NCBI GenBank assembly: GCA_029168955.1
Contig: JAPDOI010000137.1
Span: forward strand, 765,501-829,500
Direction of reading: 5' to 3'
Length of the DNA stretch: 64,000 nt
DNA from: Aplectana chamaeleonis
Lineage: Eukaryota > Nematoda > Chromadorea > Rhabditida > Cosmocercidae
Part shown: piece after piece, positions 1-33,316 of the stretch
Position numbering within the stretch: position 1 is the stretch's first letter
Layout of the letters: the number at the start of each line of letters is the position of its first letter
Translations under genes and position numbers: made by a program
Notes under the pieces: generated by a model
What the model was told of the DNA's origin: nothing
The model's database searches: none
Seen by the model: the letters and a program-made list of their open reading frames with translations, nothing else

Positions 1-918
1 TGCCCCGTCTAGCTGAAAGGCTTATCAGCATTGTTACGTGCCGCTTCTGTCATTCGACGCGACCACGTGCCGCAAAAATACATAACTTTTGCCGCACTCA
101 CGTCGTTATCGTAGCCAACAAGGTTACTGGTCCAGGTCACTGTTAGCCGTCAGTAGGGTGAAGGGGGGGGGGCTGTCGCAGTCCTCAACCAGGGCTACAC
201 CTTGCAACGTAAAAATCTTTAGAAAAGAAATTGAGGTGGCCTCATCGAGGTCCAGGGTGGTGGTCGTTAGGTGCCCGAGGGGCTGGAAAAAGAGACATGG
301 ATACACGAGTGAGCGTAACTGAGAAGCAGAGCACCGTCCAACAGCGTGGCGCCAAAACGCGTTCTCATTTTTTCAGGCCCTCCCTCTAAATTACCATTTG
401 ACCACCACCCCGGGGTCCGAAATAACGGTCCATATGACCCTGATTCAAGGGCCGTCCCGAAAAACCAACCGCGCTATCTGTGAGCCTTCCGTGCATATCC
501 TCTATAAAAAAAGCGTAATTATCACGACTCACGGCGCGAGCGGCTCGTGCGATTATGCTGCCTCGGTCTGTCATGCGCTCTCTCGCTGTCTCTAACTTCC
601 GCTCCGTACCAGCACGCGTAGAACCCAGGACAGCCTGTACCCGCTGCGGGCCTTTTGAGCTTGTGTGCGAATCGAACCCCATCCCAGTGCGTGACGTGAG
701 TTGGTAAGGGTTCAGCCTTTCATACGTCTCCATACCCAAGAAGGGGATACTGCTAATTCTTTGCCCAAAGTATCTTGAACGAAATTCCATTTTCCCTTTT
801 TTTTCATTTTAACTTGTAGAAGTCCGTATTGCTTTATGGCTAGCAGTCTTAATATCTGTAGACCGAGCTTAGATTAGGCTTGCAAATATCGAGTTCGCGC
901 TATTAACGCCTTGTCTTA
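1..918. other. No recognisable gene (left edge)
   Basis: Open frames of 60 to 134 codons occur on both strands, the longest on the minus strand at 386-790. None shows a recognisable domain, a splice-site pattern or similarity to anything else in the window. I see no tandem repeat and no terminal inverted repeat here. It may be intergenic DNA or old transposon sequence upstream of the LINE that begins near 965. Confidence 0.4.
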
Positions 919-954
919 TTCCTTATCAAAATCTATGAAGATTTTGATAAGGAA
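919..954. repeat. Perfect 16-bp hairpin with a 4-nt loop
   Basis: The arms 919-934 and 939-954 are exact reverse complements (TTCCTTATCAAAATCT and its complement) around the loop ATGA. It lies immediately upstream of the first recognisable LINE B sequence and could be part of that element's 5' flank. There is no run of T after it that would suggest a Pol III terminator, and no other sign of a small RNA gene. Confidence 0.6.
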
Positions 955-964
955 ATGAAAAAAA

Positions 965-2556
965 TTTAACAATCAAATCGAGAAAAAGGCTGTGGAATCT
1001 GAAGATCGACACTCTTTCTACAGGTTCCTCAACTCGAAACTTCAAGAAAAGCCACGTGTTGGAGTACTTTATAGCCCCGATGGCGTGATTCTGAGGAAGG
1101 ATGATGAAAAAGCCGAGTTACTGGCAAGCGTTTTTGAAGAGGCCTTCTCTGAAGCTGCCGATACGTCGATACATTCTGTTCCCGGTGCATTTGCCGTTAA
1201 TAATGACTCATGTTGTTTCCACAGGGATGAAATTTTGAATGAACTTTTACGATGGCCTAACTCTGGATCTCAAACCCCTGACGACATCCCGCTTAGTTTC
1301 ATCAAAAGTGTCGCCAATGAGATATCTGGTCCCTTTTTAACACATTTTTAATCTAAGTTTTATGACGGCTGAAGTTCCTCTGAAATGGAGGCACTCATTA
1401 GTTACTCCAATAACAAAAAAGCCCCCGTTCACTAACCCGTCCAACTTCAGACCCATCAGTATTACATCTGTTTTCTCGCGTCTTTTTGAAAAATTCTCAA
1501 AAAACGGATAGTTGCGCATCTCGACGATAACCATATTATCTCCCCTCTTCAGCATGGGTTTCAGAAGGGCAAGTCCACGGTGACGGCAATGATAGAAGCG
1601 TTGAACAACTGGACAGCTCTCATCGATCAAGGAAAAAATGTGGACGTTGTTTATTTTGACTTCACCAAGGCTTTTGATAAGGTTCTCCATGATAAATTGT
1701 TGCAAAAACTTTCACTTGTTGGTATCCATCCGCGAATTGTCTCATGGATTTCGTCATTTTTGACTGATAGGACGTTTTCTGTCCGCGTCAACTCGTCCTT
1801 TTCGAGTCCGCGACCCGTTCATAGCGGAGTCCCACAAGGAGGAGTACTTTCTCCCATCCTTTTCAACATCTACACGTATGAAATCGCGAATTTGATCACT
1901 CACTTCGGCACCGGTTTCAGTGCTTTTGCTGATGATATCAAAATTTATCATGAGGTTACTTCCCCTGGGGGCTGTGAATCCTTACAACAATCAATTAATG
2001 CTATCAACATGTGGTCTCATGATTGGGATCTGCCCCTGTCCAAGGAAAAAACCAAAATTCTCCACCTCGGTGCAAACAATCATAACTTCAATTATAATAT
2101 TGAAGGGACTCCCATTGAGATCACTGATCAGATAACTGATCTTGGTTTCGTCATCACCGGGAGTCTTAGCTTCGATGCGCATTGTGAGGTCACGTCGAGG
2201 AAGGCTACTGCTGCAGTGAATAAGATATTCAGAGCTTTGGCAACACGTAATCCATCTGTGCTTATAAGAGCCTACACCACCTACGTGAGGCCAATTCTTG
2301 AATATGGCACGCCGGTGTTTAATCCCTACAAAGTGAAGGACATCAACTGTTTGGAGAAAGTCCAAGGCAACTTCACAAGGAAATTGTTTATTAGGATGCA
2401 TGGTTTCGTTTATGGCCGCATACCCGATTCCGTGCAGAGAAATGATCTATTTCATTTGAAACCGTTATCCCTCAGAAGAGTAGAGAATGACTTACTTCTT
2501 CTCCACAAGATCCTGTTTGGCGTAGATTTCGGTCTTAAACCTGAGGACCTTGTGAC
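965..2556 (+). mobile_element. CR1-like LINE (LINE B), 5' portion with reverse transcriptase
   Basis: This encodes a non-LTR reverse transcriptase in three pieces. 992-1351 is the pre-RT region (motif PDDIPLSFIK). 1352 to about 1500 carries FRPISITSVFSRLFEKFS after a one-base frame change. 1580-2556 holds the catalytic core after a second frame change: FDFTKAFDKV, GVPQGGVLSPILFN and FADDIKIY, all catalytic residues present. No endonuclease domain is visible upstream, so the copy is 5'-truncated. The frame is cut at codon-level homology to the copy at 11490-12710 by a hAT element and resumes at 4536. The left limit is approximate. CR1-like is my best clade guess; a related LINE clade is possible. 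Confidence 0.8.
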
Positions 2557-4535
2557 CAGGGGTGTGCGGAAATTTCTGTTTTCTGATTTCTGTTTTCTGT
2601 TTTCTGGCCGTTTTGGCCTTTCTGTTTTCTGATTTCTGTTTTCTGAAAAATCTGGGAAAAACAGAAAAAAATCAACAAAATCCGGATCTGTGGAACAGTG
2701 CAGCTTATCTATTGTTTTACGAGGTACTATTTGTGTTCAATGGTGCGATTGCTGTTAAGGGTAGGGTTCGCGACAAAAAAGTTTCTTGTGGCATTTTTTT
2801 GAGAAGGGCCTGGTCATCACAAAATTTAAGATAAGTGGAAAGTCGGAGAAGAAGAACGCTCAAAAACAAGCTGTTGCTGGGTCTCAGCCAGCCCCCAATC
2901 AACTAGATATCTACAATTGCTTGTTTTGTCGTCTTTTATACTGCATTTGAAGTAGTTGCTGGACACCGAGAGACTGCTAACTTTTTAAGCGGCAAAATAG
3001 AACGCGGAAATACGCATTCATAAAAAAGCCCTTTTAATCGGGGGTGTGCGTACACCCACCAATTAGCCGTTCTGACCTGTTTATGTGTGTTTTTACGCAG
3101 ATTCTTCCTTATTTTCACTTTTGTGATGACCAGACCTGCACTCTTATAAAGAAAAGTCAACAATCATTTCTACCGCAAACCCTGCTAACGCACTCGAAGG
3201 GTAGTTCTTCGGCGCAATAGGGGTAGCATCCCAGGGCAGAGCACTAATTCAACCTCCCCTTGTCAGCAGCTGCTGCAGTAAGTTGTTCGCAGCAGCTGCT
3301 GCTAACAGCAAGGGGTTCCACCCGATATCTGTCCTAGAATGCAACCCTCCTTGCGCTGAGGTTCTACCATACGGGTGAGTGCTCTGAGTTTTGGCCGAGC
3401 AATAGCCGATAAATAGCCACAAAATGCCTGATTTTCGCATAATAGTTGAGAACAAGGTCGTGTTCGGAAGCCAGCTGGTTACCGCGAAATAGGCGACAAA
3501 TAATGGTCGTCGAGAAACAGCCACGAAAAATGCTCGCAAAGGGGAGTGTAAGACGCATTGTTGAGGCAGATTTGGATGTCAACACCGCCGCCGGTTCAAC
3601 TACCCATGTTCTCTCGGTTATTCCTCCGTTATTTCGCGAACAACATGGTCGCAGCCACCTAGCAGCCAAGAAATATAGAAATACTCGAGAAATACTCAAC
3701 AGGATTAGTTGTTGAGCCTGGTGGGCTATTTCTCGGCCAAGACTCTCAGCGTGTCTTTAATGATGTTGTATCCGTCACTGACGCATCATTGCTACTATCA
3801 ATGCCTTATAAGCACAGTCCAACCTCAGAATCGGTTTTCTGTTTTTCTGTCTATCTTGAGAACGATCCCACGCTGATTCCAATGATGTCTCTGGAATCGT
3901 TCGCCACCCCCTGGGATTGGAGTTATGGCCCCTCAAAAATTGAGCTGCCGAAGCATGGTGGACAAGTTGTCCGAGGCTTGTAACTTTCGTCATTTGCAAC
4001 CGCTGTATGCGAGCTGGCCTGAATGAAGAGAGAGGCTGAGAATGAAGGGAAGAACGGGGCTTTTGATCGGAAAGCATCGTTCATCTCGCCAATGGTGAGC
4101 TCGAAAGATCGTAAAAGGGGCGGGCCAAAGTGGCTTCCCGAGTTGGGCGCCCCAGGGTGGCTTCCTCCTATATCTCGCTTATTCGGAGGAACTGAGAGCT
4201 CGCACTTGGCAAGTATTACATGGGGTGGGTCTACTCCACAATTATCGAAATCTCAGATTTCGTCCCTGAGCTTGGACTGTGCCTTTATAGGTCATCTGTG
4301 CAGTTCCGTAGATATTATACTACAAACATCACAAAGGCATTTAGAATTACATCCTCTCTTCACTTGAAAAAAAAGTTAAAATGCAATGAGTATTTTTTTC
4401 TGAAAATTTTCTGTTTTCTGATTTCTGTTTTCTGGCCGTTTTGGCCTTTCTGTTTTCTGATTTCTGTTTTCTGACAAACTCGATTTTCTGTTTTCTGTTT
4501 TCTGAAATTTTTCAAAAAATTTCCGCACACCCCTG
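2557..4535. mobile_element. Non-autonomous hAT-type DNA transposon, 1979 bp
   Basis: The termini are inverted repeats CAGGGGTGTGCGGAAATTT on the left and its complement on the right (19 bp). The element is flanked by an exact 8-bp target duplication, CTTGTGAC at 2549-2556 and 4536-4543. CAGGG-type ends with 8-bp duplications are diagnostic of hAT elements. Subterminal tracts of TTCTGTTTTCTGATTTCTG occur just inside both ends (2576-2650 and 4410-4505), the kind of clustered motif hAT transposases bind. No transposase frame is present, so it would need a partner to move. It sits inside the LINE B reading frame, which continues on the far side. Confidence 0.9.
2756..3190. mobile_element. MITE nested in the hAT element (GCAGGGTTYGCG ends)
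   Basis: The sequence from 2763 (AGGGTTCGCGAC then GAAGGGCCTGGTCATCAC) recurs inverted at 3119-3190 (GTGATGACCAGACCTGC, then CCGCAAACCCTGCTAACG), giving imperfect inverted arms of about 70 bp. A relative with the same end lies at 8076-8252. The middle has no coding potential. Boundaries are good to about 10 bp; I did not find a clean target duplication. Confidence 0.55.
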
Positions 4536-26095
<21,560 letters not shown>

Positions 26096-26264
26096 ATCAA
26101 TTGTTTTTGCTCTCTATAGAGTATTCCAGAGATATCTATACTACGGTTGATCTACCGCGTGTTTGTACCTCCATCTGTTCTCACACAAATTACTGTTTAA
26201 CAGCAAAGAGCTCACTTTTCAGTTGTTCTGATTCCTGGATAGTTTCATGTTTCATTGTACTGTA

Positions 26265-26270
26265 AATAAA
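26265..26270 (+). terminator. mog-1 poly(A) signal AATAAA
   Basis: AATAAA lies 170 bp after the mog-1 stop, followed by a T-rich segment (GATTCATTTATTCTGTC). It gives the gene a short, ordinary nematode 3' UTR and sets the distance to the next cistron. Confidence 0.75.
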
Positions 26271-26386
26271 GATTCATTTATTCTGTCGCTCCGCTCTCTG
26301 AGTAAACGCTGCTGCCTTCATCAGCTTGGTTTTATTGATGTTCTGTTATGCTTCGACGATTTAAACGTTTTCATTCCTGTCGTAGG

Positions 26387-26396
26387 TCTTTTTCAG
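26387..26396 (+). promoter_or_regulatory. Probable trans-splice acceptor of the F-box gene
   Basis: GTCTTTTTCAG immediately precedes the ATG at 26397. An acceptor directly on a start codon, 126 bp after an upstream poly(A) signal on the same strand, is the arrangement of downstream operon genes in rhabditid nematodes, where SL2-type leaders are added. The spliced leader itself cannot be read from genomic DNA. Confidence 0.6.
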
Positions 26397-29348
26397 ATGG
26401 AACTTTTTCCACCCGAGCTGTTGCAGAGGATTGGCGCCTTGCTGACTAATACTGATCGACTGAACTTTTCGCTAGCTTGTTCACGGATTTTTCGCGCCAT
26501 AGGTATGCCTAATAAAGACTAGGATACCGTTGAAGAAATCGTTCAGTTGGAGGTGCATCCTCTGTAGTTTTCGGAAGTCCGAGATTTTCGGGGATCGCTA
26601 CATCATCACAGAAGACCTGTGTATTGCAGAGATGACTTGGATTGTCTGTAGCGCCTTTATCTCTGTTTCGCTGATAAGAAAAATGGTCTCATATAGCTGC
26701 TATTGTCGGAATGATTTCTGTCATAGATGAGAAAGTTCGACGAAAAATCACTTCAACAACACACTTCACTGTCAAGAATCTCTGGAGCCTATTTGCTGTC
26801 GTTGCATTTTCTATGTATTCGTCATTCGTCGACTAGTTTACAAGCATAGGTACCGCGTGCAAAAAAGTGGAATTCCTTCAAGGTGCAAAAAGTGAAAAAC
26901 AGGAGGAAAGGTATAAAGCCAATCTCGCCCGGATGAGTACGGGCGTAGCAAGCAGCGGAGCAGTCGGTCATGGCAAAATAATTCAGTGATGAGATTCTGA
27001 CATGATAATCCCGATAAGTCCTTTTTAACCGCCTCAAATTGATGGAGCATGGCTATTCATCGGAGTGTCACTGTCACCCATTCTGAAATTTAAATTTATT
27101 GCACGGCGAACTCGTGTCCATAAAACAATAGAAAAAACAAAACAAGTAAAACAACACAAAATCAATCGATCATAGCTAAGAACCATTCCCAGATCTCAGA
27201 TAAACCTCGAGGGCCTTTTTTGAATGTGGACAATAACCCATTGACCAGGCCCATTCTAAGCGGCTTATTAAATTCGGTACTGGCTCTATTTACGAAGAAA
27301 TGCAATCACACATTCCGTCTAGGTTCAAGCAGGGACAGCTTCTCAGGACCAACCCTGGTCGTAAATGCTCTCAGGTTGAATAGACCACCTGCACGAACAC
27401 CTGCACCACCATAGATAATCCTATACAGCATTATCAAATCCAACTCCCTGCGCTGAAATGCTTGAAAGGCGAAGTCATCAAAATAACGATGGCCGACTAA
27501 GCTACACACTGACCATTATTCGTGCCAATGGATAGCTGCGAAATTTTTGATACCAAGCGGAATTAAGATAATTGTCTTTGATAATTGTGTTTGATGATTT
27601 AGATATTGCGCTCGATCTCTCTGGACTGTGATTTATGAACAAGCGTGGGTCCCAGCCGGGTTTGTTGCAAAATCTTCACAAGCCAACCGCGTGTCAACAC
27701 TTGGTTCGCCCAGTGCTGGGCTTAATTTAGGTCTCACGAAACCGCACCTGCGGCGTGATGGTTTGGGCTTGGGTAAGGTATTAGGTCTCGAGGGACCCAA
27801 TTGTAGCCCAGCGCTAGCCGAACCAGGTGTTTACGCGTTGCAGGCATGTGAAGATTCTGTCACAAACCCAGCTGTGTAGCCCACCCGTTCATTTTTCCGG
27901 GCCGGTTTTGACTGTAGCTGTGCTCCGTGCGTTACTGAGAGTGCTGAACTCAAGATAGACAACCGGCTATCGATCGCACTGATTACAGCTCGCAGTCGTC
28001 CCAAAAATGTGTGTACTGGAGAGTGTGCCTCCATATACTAGACTTTTCAACTCCTGTCACGATCTTTAGTTCAAGTCCTCCGCCCTCCTCTCGGGTGCAT
28101 CAGACCGTTGTCGTTACAGGGCGTCTTCTTCCACGACCGTCGAATGTTCGCGTACAGATCGGGAACTGTCCTGCAACAGCTCGGGTCCACAATGGCGACA
28201 GCTCGGTGTCTCTATGCCAGTGTGATCGTCATGACACACAGTCGCTGCTGTCCTTCATCATTCCACATCTTCTCAGATGTACGTTTTCTCTGTGCTCCTC
28301 TTATTGTTCCCATTTTGCAACTCTGTGGGAGATTAAGGTGCAACGTCACTGGAATTGGAAGATGAACTAGCTCGCGATCGCGTTAGGGATCATCATTTTT
28401 TCGAACTTCTTGCACACAGTGCAAATGCGCCACTCACGAGGTAGTTAGTTTCTCTAAACAAAATTTTGTTCAAATTGATTTCAATGTGAACTCTATTTGA
28501 GAAGTTTCAGACTTGCACTGTCAAATTGTGACCTTGCTGGTGTGAAGCCATGGACTCTGGCACAGTTAGCGCAATTTAGTGAGCTTCAGGAAGTTGGTTG
28601 TTTTTGTACAATTATTAACTTATACGAGGCAGTGACTGTTCTCCCGAACTATTAAAACACGCGTCTGATCCTTCTGAACTCGTTACTTATTTATGAAGGG
28701 TATTCGCAAAAATGTCGTTTCATTCCCAGGCAATTCCAGAAATTCATGTATTTCAGCTGATCTTTGATGGATGCACGTTTTCTGTGTCAGAAAGTCAGCT
28801 GATTCGTGGTATGGCACCGTCATTCAATACTCTATCAAGGCTGGAAATAAGTGATAATAAGCAGGTTAGTTCTTTTGTTTCTCCCGGATATTCCAGGAGC
28901 CAGTTTACGATTTAGTAACGTTCCGATTTCAGATAACGGATAAACTTGCCCGTGCTGTGTCCCGATGCTGCCCGAATCTGGAGAAGTTTTGTGTGACGGG
29001 ATGTGCATCTGTTTCTGCGCTGTCCGCTTTGGCTTTGATGGAGGCGGCATTTTGTCGAATCAGTCAGATGCTGACAATGCATGTGGAGAAGACGGCTTTC
29101 GATGTGGATCAGGTACTGGGAGCTCTATTCGTGAGGGTGAAATTCCTCTCAAGTGGATTATGATTGGGACTCATTGACAATTCAATAACGGAATATCACA
29201 TTTTCAGCTGAATCGTTACATCCATAGCCCGTTGTTCAACTGCCGTGATGAGTGGCGATTGATGCCAGCAGCAATCAGTCTGGGATACGAGAAGTCTGCC
29301 GTACTAGCTGAGCACAAAAGTGCCGTTTGTATATTAATATATGTGTAG
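26397..29348 (+). CDS. F-box protein with leucine-rich-like C-terminal region (6 exons)
   Basis: Exons: 26397-26502, 28277-28337, 28511-28592, 28730-28864, 28933-29112, 29208-29348 (TAG); 234 residues, all junctions in phase. The N terminus (ELFPPELLQRIGALLTNTDR, then LACSRIFRAI) is an F-box, which binds SKP1 in SCF ubiquitin ligases. The remainder (LALSNCDLAGVKPWTLAQL, FDGCTFSVS, LSRLEISDN, CCPNLEKFCVTGC) has the spacing of irregular leucine-rich repeats, suggesting substrate binding. Exon 2 is only 61 bp and rests on splice sites and phase, so it is the weakest. The C terminus (SAVCILIYV) might be a read-through if a further exon exists. Which family member it is I cannot say. Confidence 0.72.
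26918..27062. repeat. Short dispersed repeat, copy 1 (F-box intron 1)
   Basis: About 145 bp containing GGATGAGTACGGGCG, AGCGGAGCAGTCGGTC, TGGCAAAATAA and TTGACATGAT-like blocks that recur in the same order at 30519-30668. At the second copy the ends are TAGCCTAGCT and its inverse, so it is probably a small MITE. Confidence 0.55.
27120..27515 (-). pseudogene. LINE B-like 3' fragment
   Basis: The minus-strand frame at 27306-27509 reads FQRRELDLIMLYRIIYGG, LFNLRAFTTRVGPEKLSL and, after one stop, LHFFVNRASTEFNKPLRMGL. This corresponds to the C terminus of LINE B (KRFDLLMVYKIL, LRASTTRG, HHFFVNRAG) but is clearly diverged, so it is an older relative. It is 5'-truncated, lies within F-box intron 1 and is antisense to that gene. 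Confidence 0.7.
27652..27872. repeat. Small fold-back element (F-box intron 1)
   Basis: The arm starting GGGTTTGTTGCAAAATCTTC...CAACACTTGGTTCG...GTGCTGGGCTTAATTTAGG recurs inverted in the right half (...AGCCCAGCGCTAGCCGAACC...GAAGATTCTGTCACAAACCC), about 80 bp per arm around a short GC-rich centre. No coding potential. Confidence 0.7.
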
Positions 29349-29438
29349 ATATTATACCTTGGTTTTCAAATGAGCCAGAAAATCGAACAAAGCAAATGAT
29401 CTCCAGGATGTCAGTGCCTATTTGAACCATACTTAGTT

Positions 29439-29911
29439 TAAGGGCAGTGTTCACGATAAATCTCGTTTTCGAGTTTTCGGTATGAAACACTATGCTGGCA
29501 AATGCTGGAGGTGATAGAGTCGAAAAAAGCAGCGAAAGCGGACAGAAATGGATAAAAGCGGCCGCGAAGTGAAGATTTCGTTTGCCCAGTACGCCTGCTT
29601 GGCCCGCTGCGTCCCCGTTCTGACGAGCTTGTTTCACCGCGGACGTTTTCAATGGCAAATCGCCGAGCGGCTCCGCCACGTCCAGCCTGATCGATTCGCG
29701 CACATTTCGTCATTAGCGCGCGCTTGCGGGAACTTGCAGGGCGCATAAGCTCGTCGTGGCCCTGAGCCTGTACGTACATAAGAAACCGCTATTTTAGCTT
29801 ATTCTGAGCGGTTTTCTTCGCTGTCTCTTCTCTATTCCATAGCTCATGATCAGACAACTCCATTTTGAGTCGAACTCGAATATGATATTCATCGTGAACA
29901 CTGCCTTTAAA
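29439..29911. mobile_element. MITE, AAAGGCAGTGTTCACGA family (copy 2)
   Basis: The left end is AAGGGCAGTGTTCACGATAA and the right end ATCGTGAACACTGCCTTT. It begins about 90 bp after the F-box stop codon. The GC-rich middle (29560-29760) produces overlapping shadow frames. Confidence 0.75.
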
Positions 29912-32696
29912 TATCCATTTGGGGTGAAGGCCCTCATAATTGTTGACAGAGTGGGATTTTGTCAATTCATGGAATCGCAATCACCACTCAATCTGATTTA
30001 TTCGATTATTCCAAAATAATGCGATGAATCATTGATTTCAGTTTTATTCAAAAATAAAATTCCGCTTCAATCAATTATGAAAACCTTTGCGCCCTAGGGC
30101 TTGTAACCAGGGCAGTTCAAACTGGTTCCGATAATTTTTCGAAATTTCGATTTTCTAGATTATTCGAATACCAAAATAAAGTACATAATCAATGCGCCTG
30201 CCTCATAGTTATTATTTCTTAAGTTCTGGAAAGACCTTCATTTTGAAGTTTTCTCACCTTTCTTCCGCTCTCTGTTAATCGCTGGCGATGAGAGCGTTTT
30301 TTGCGAACAAGGTTTTTGGAGGGCTGTAATAATTTATACTTCCTGCCGTCATGATTGTATTGCCTTTTTAAAGGGCGCTTTCTATAGAGATAGCAGCTTA
30401 TGCTAGTGCTTTTTTGAGCAATTGTTGTACAGAAATGTTGTTGTGCTTCTTCTGGAATACCTCCTTCAGCCAGTCATATCATGAGTTAGCTGACTACAAT
30501 TTTTTCTCGGTGGAGGTAAAGCCTAGCTTGATAGGACGAGTCCGGGCGGAGCAGGCAACGGAGCGGCCGGTCGTGGCAAAATATAACAGTGATAAGGAGA
30601 TTTTGACATGATTAGCCCGATAATCCCTCCTTCGACCGGCTCAAAATGAGGGAGCTAGGCTATACATATCCTCCGTTTCGGAGGCAAATTTAGTTTATTC
30701 ATTTGCGTGCTTGTGCGGAGCGAGGGGAGAGACAAGGTGAGTGTGGGAAGAAGGAGACGCAGCGCAGGCCCGCGCAGGCATCGACGGCGAAAATTTCACT
30801 CCGAAATGGAGGAAACGTGTACATATATATGTAGTATAATGGGAAGTGTATGTATAGTCGTTCTGTAATTTCTAGTCTAGCGAATGTAGCAATCATTTAA
30901 GGCGACCCGTTCGACGTTTGCGACAGCGCCGGTCAGCAGGGTTTTGATCGCAGACGGTTATCAATGGCCGCTGCCACGGTCATTCACTAGACTAGAATTT
31001 CCGAGGCGACCATACATATTTGGTGTCTAGTAGGAACTTTGTAAACATTCATGTGGCTTAATTATATGGAGATGCGTTTTTTTCAGAGCAATGTTTAGGT
31101 TCTATGGTAATATATTTTTCAGCTGTACATGCATTTATTAAAGAAATCCTTTTCCTGTGGCTGCAATATGAAAGCGCGGGAGCCTCCCGGGAAGGCCCAA
31201 AGTCCGCCTGCCGTATAGATCTGCTATTTTTAAAAACCTTCCCGGGCTGTTCCCGTAGTTTCATAAATACAGTCATAGAAAAGTGGTTCATTCCTCTACA
31301 AGCGGTGGAAAGGATGAGCTTCACTTCGACCGGCTCAACATGAGGCAGTCTCCTTCAGTCCTACAATTTTGTTGCCGGTGTATGATACCAGAATCTACCA
31401 CAGTCATTCAAATATTAGAGAACGGTTGTAGGAATTCTGTCGGCAAAGCCAAAACTTAAGCATTTGCCTACCGCGCCATATCCACCGTAACCTCTACGGG
31501 GTTGAGTTGACAGTCGGGTTCAGCTGCCCACATACTACGCTTGAGATGTCTGTCAAAGAAATGCAAATCTTTGAAAAGTGTCTTTGCGAACTTCGTAGTA
31601 TGAGGAGCAGAACTTTAGGGTGTTCGGCTGGCAGGCCGTAGCTCTACCCACTACGCCTTGCTGGCTGATAGGCCTCTAACAGAGTGGACCTACGGCACGC
31701 TCATGATTTTCCATCGTTTTGACCCAGTATGGAAACGGGCCATGAAGTTTTTTTTCTGAAATCGCATGGCAGCTGAAAATTTGTTCGTATTAGAACCCAG
31801 ATGATAGTAGATAGAAAAGAAATGGGCTGTTGTTTGTATTGGCGTTGGATAGAATAAACGTTGCTATGTTCGAATTTGTTCTGCCAATTACACACTGCTC
31901 TAAAATTACTGCGGATTTTATTTCTGTAGCATATAACTTCACTGTGTGGAACAGATTGCGGCACAATCAAGGCTGTACGCAATGTCATGTCTATGGCTTC
32001 CGAAGTCCGAACGAGACTGATTAGAAAACCGCAGAATCAGGAGCGGAAGACTCTAGGAGACATTGCTGGACAGTGTCGGGATTGTGCAAGGTCGATGCCT
32101 ACCTAAAGGCACCGAAGCTGCTTTATCGGGAAGCCTCCGCGGTTTCCTCTGATACCCGCCGCAGAAATTCATCTCAGCAAACGCCTTTATTCAACTTGTT
32201 TTGTTGAGTCAAATCGCCGCTGCGGCTCCGCGATTATGCCGCTTCGGTCCTGCGATAGTGGAGCGGCGGCTCCTCCATCGTGGTAAGGCGTGCCGCGGTG
32301 AAACATCGTGAGAGGTGCGTCCCCCTGTCCAAAAATTACTGCTGCCCAACTCATCTCCCCGAGTGGGTCGTTAGTGTAACTCACACATCGACAAGAAATT
32401 CAGTCGAATTCCTCTATTCTATAAAAAAATTACTTAATAACATATGAGAAGTTAAAAGGTAGGAAATATTATCTGGATGCTTCACCCGGTCCGTCACAGA
32501 GCCGCTTCGATGCCCGTATCCAGGCACTTTCTCGGTAATGTCGCACCAATTTCTCCATAGGACTGGAAAATTATGGAAAGTCTACGCTGTTATGTGCCGA
32601 TCCTTCATTAATTAATTTGATTTCAAAGCAATGAACTAGAATTAAACCAACTCTGTCCCCATGAGTAGGCTGAATTAGTAAAATCATTCCTATTGA
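29912..32696. other. Intergenic stretch, dispersed repeats only
   Basis: 2.8 kb between the F-box gene and FPGT. It holds the second copy of the 145-bp dispersed repeat (30519-30668; TAGCCTAGCT ends), a partial third piece near 31322-31345 (CTTCGACCGGCTCAA), and an inverted pair CCCGGGAAGG/CCTTCCCGGG at 31188-31250. GC-rich patches at 32215-32310 and 30740-30800 are not recognisable. No exon series found on either strand. Confidence 0.45.
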
Positions 32697-32937
32697 CATA
32701 AAGCTGGCCTGAGTGAGATTGTTCGCCCACGCGGTCGGCGTGCACGTCGAGCGGCCGTTGCGAAGGCATTTTTCGGGCTGCTAAATCGATTATCGGGAAT
32801 ATTAGACAAATGGTGAGTTATATCCTAATCAGCTGTTTCCAGCCGTGAGAAGGATTGCCCATATAATGCCTTACGTGACGGGCGCTCGACGCGCACCCTG
32901 ACCGCGTGGGCGTACAGTTTCATCCGGTCAGACTTTA
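32697..32937. mobile_element. MITE with CGCGGTCGGCGTGC arms (copy 1)
   Basis: Inverted arms of about 70 bp: left GTTCGCCCACGCGGTCGGCG, TGCACGTCGAGCGGCCGTTG; right, inverted, GTACGCCCACGCGGTCAGGG, TGCGCGTCGAGCGCCCGTCA. The related element at 51297-51834 has similar arms and carries tRNA-like sequences in its centre. Confidence 0.75.
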
Positions 32938-33014
32938 CTTTTTCTGTTTCACCCGAGTCTGCCAATTGAGAGTCTCAGAGGTGAAAACATTACCTTTGTG
33001 TCTCTGTCGCTCAT

Positions 33015-33185
33015 ACTGTCCTTATCGGAACGAATTTCCGGTCCGCAGTTGCAGCACGCAACACCAACATAATCGTAGTGGGAGAAAGGTGACCACGTGG
33101 TACCAGCGCGGTTATGTTGGAGCTCCTTCTACTGCAGCGGCTGTCTGCAACTGCGGTCCAGAATTTCGTCCCGATAAGGGCAGTA
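33015..33185. mobile_element. Small MITE with CCGGTCCGCAGTTGCAG arms
   Basis: Left CTGTCCTTATCGGAACGAAT, TTCCGGTCCGCAGTTGCAG; right, inverted, CTGCCCTTATCGGGACGAAA, TTCTGGACCGCAGTTGCAG. 171 bp in all. It is the same terminal family as the arms at 9306-9385 and 15051-15130. Confidence 0.75.
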
Positions 33186-33282
33186 GCCATCCCAAACTGC
33201 GCGCGGAGAAACACAGAGGAAAAGTTTTTGCCCCCCCCCCCTTTCATTGGCGGGCTAGATTCCAACAGAGTATAATTCCGAC

Positions 33283-33291
33283 ATTTTTCAG
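33283..33291 (+). promoter_or_regulatory. Possible trans-splice acceptor of FPGT
   Basis: ATTTTTCAG ends 25 bp before the FPGT start codon at 33317. The position and consensus fit a spliced-leader acceptor that would leave a short 5' UTR. Confidence 0.5.
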
Positions 33292-33316
33292 TGTTTTGTG
33301 CTTTTAAAAAGGAGTC

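Noticed and set aside
386..790. 134-codon minus-strand gene
   Set aside because: No recognisable domain, no splice or promoter context, and overlapping open frames on the other strand; nothing supports it beyond length.
31620..31680. tRNA-like D-arm (GTGGGTAGAGC on the minus strand)
   Set aside because: No matching T arm or acceptor stem was found within tRNA distance.
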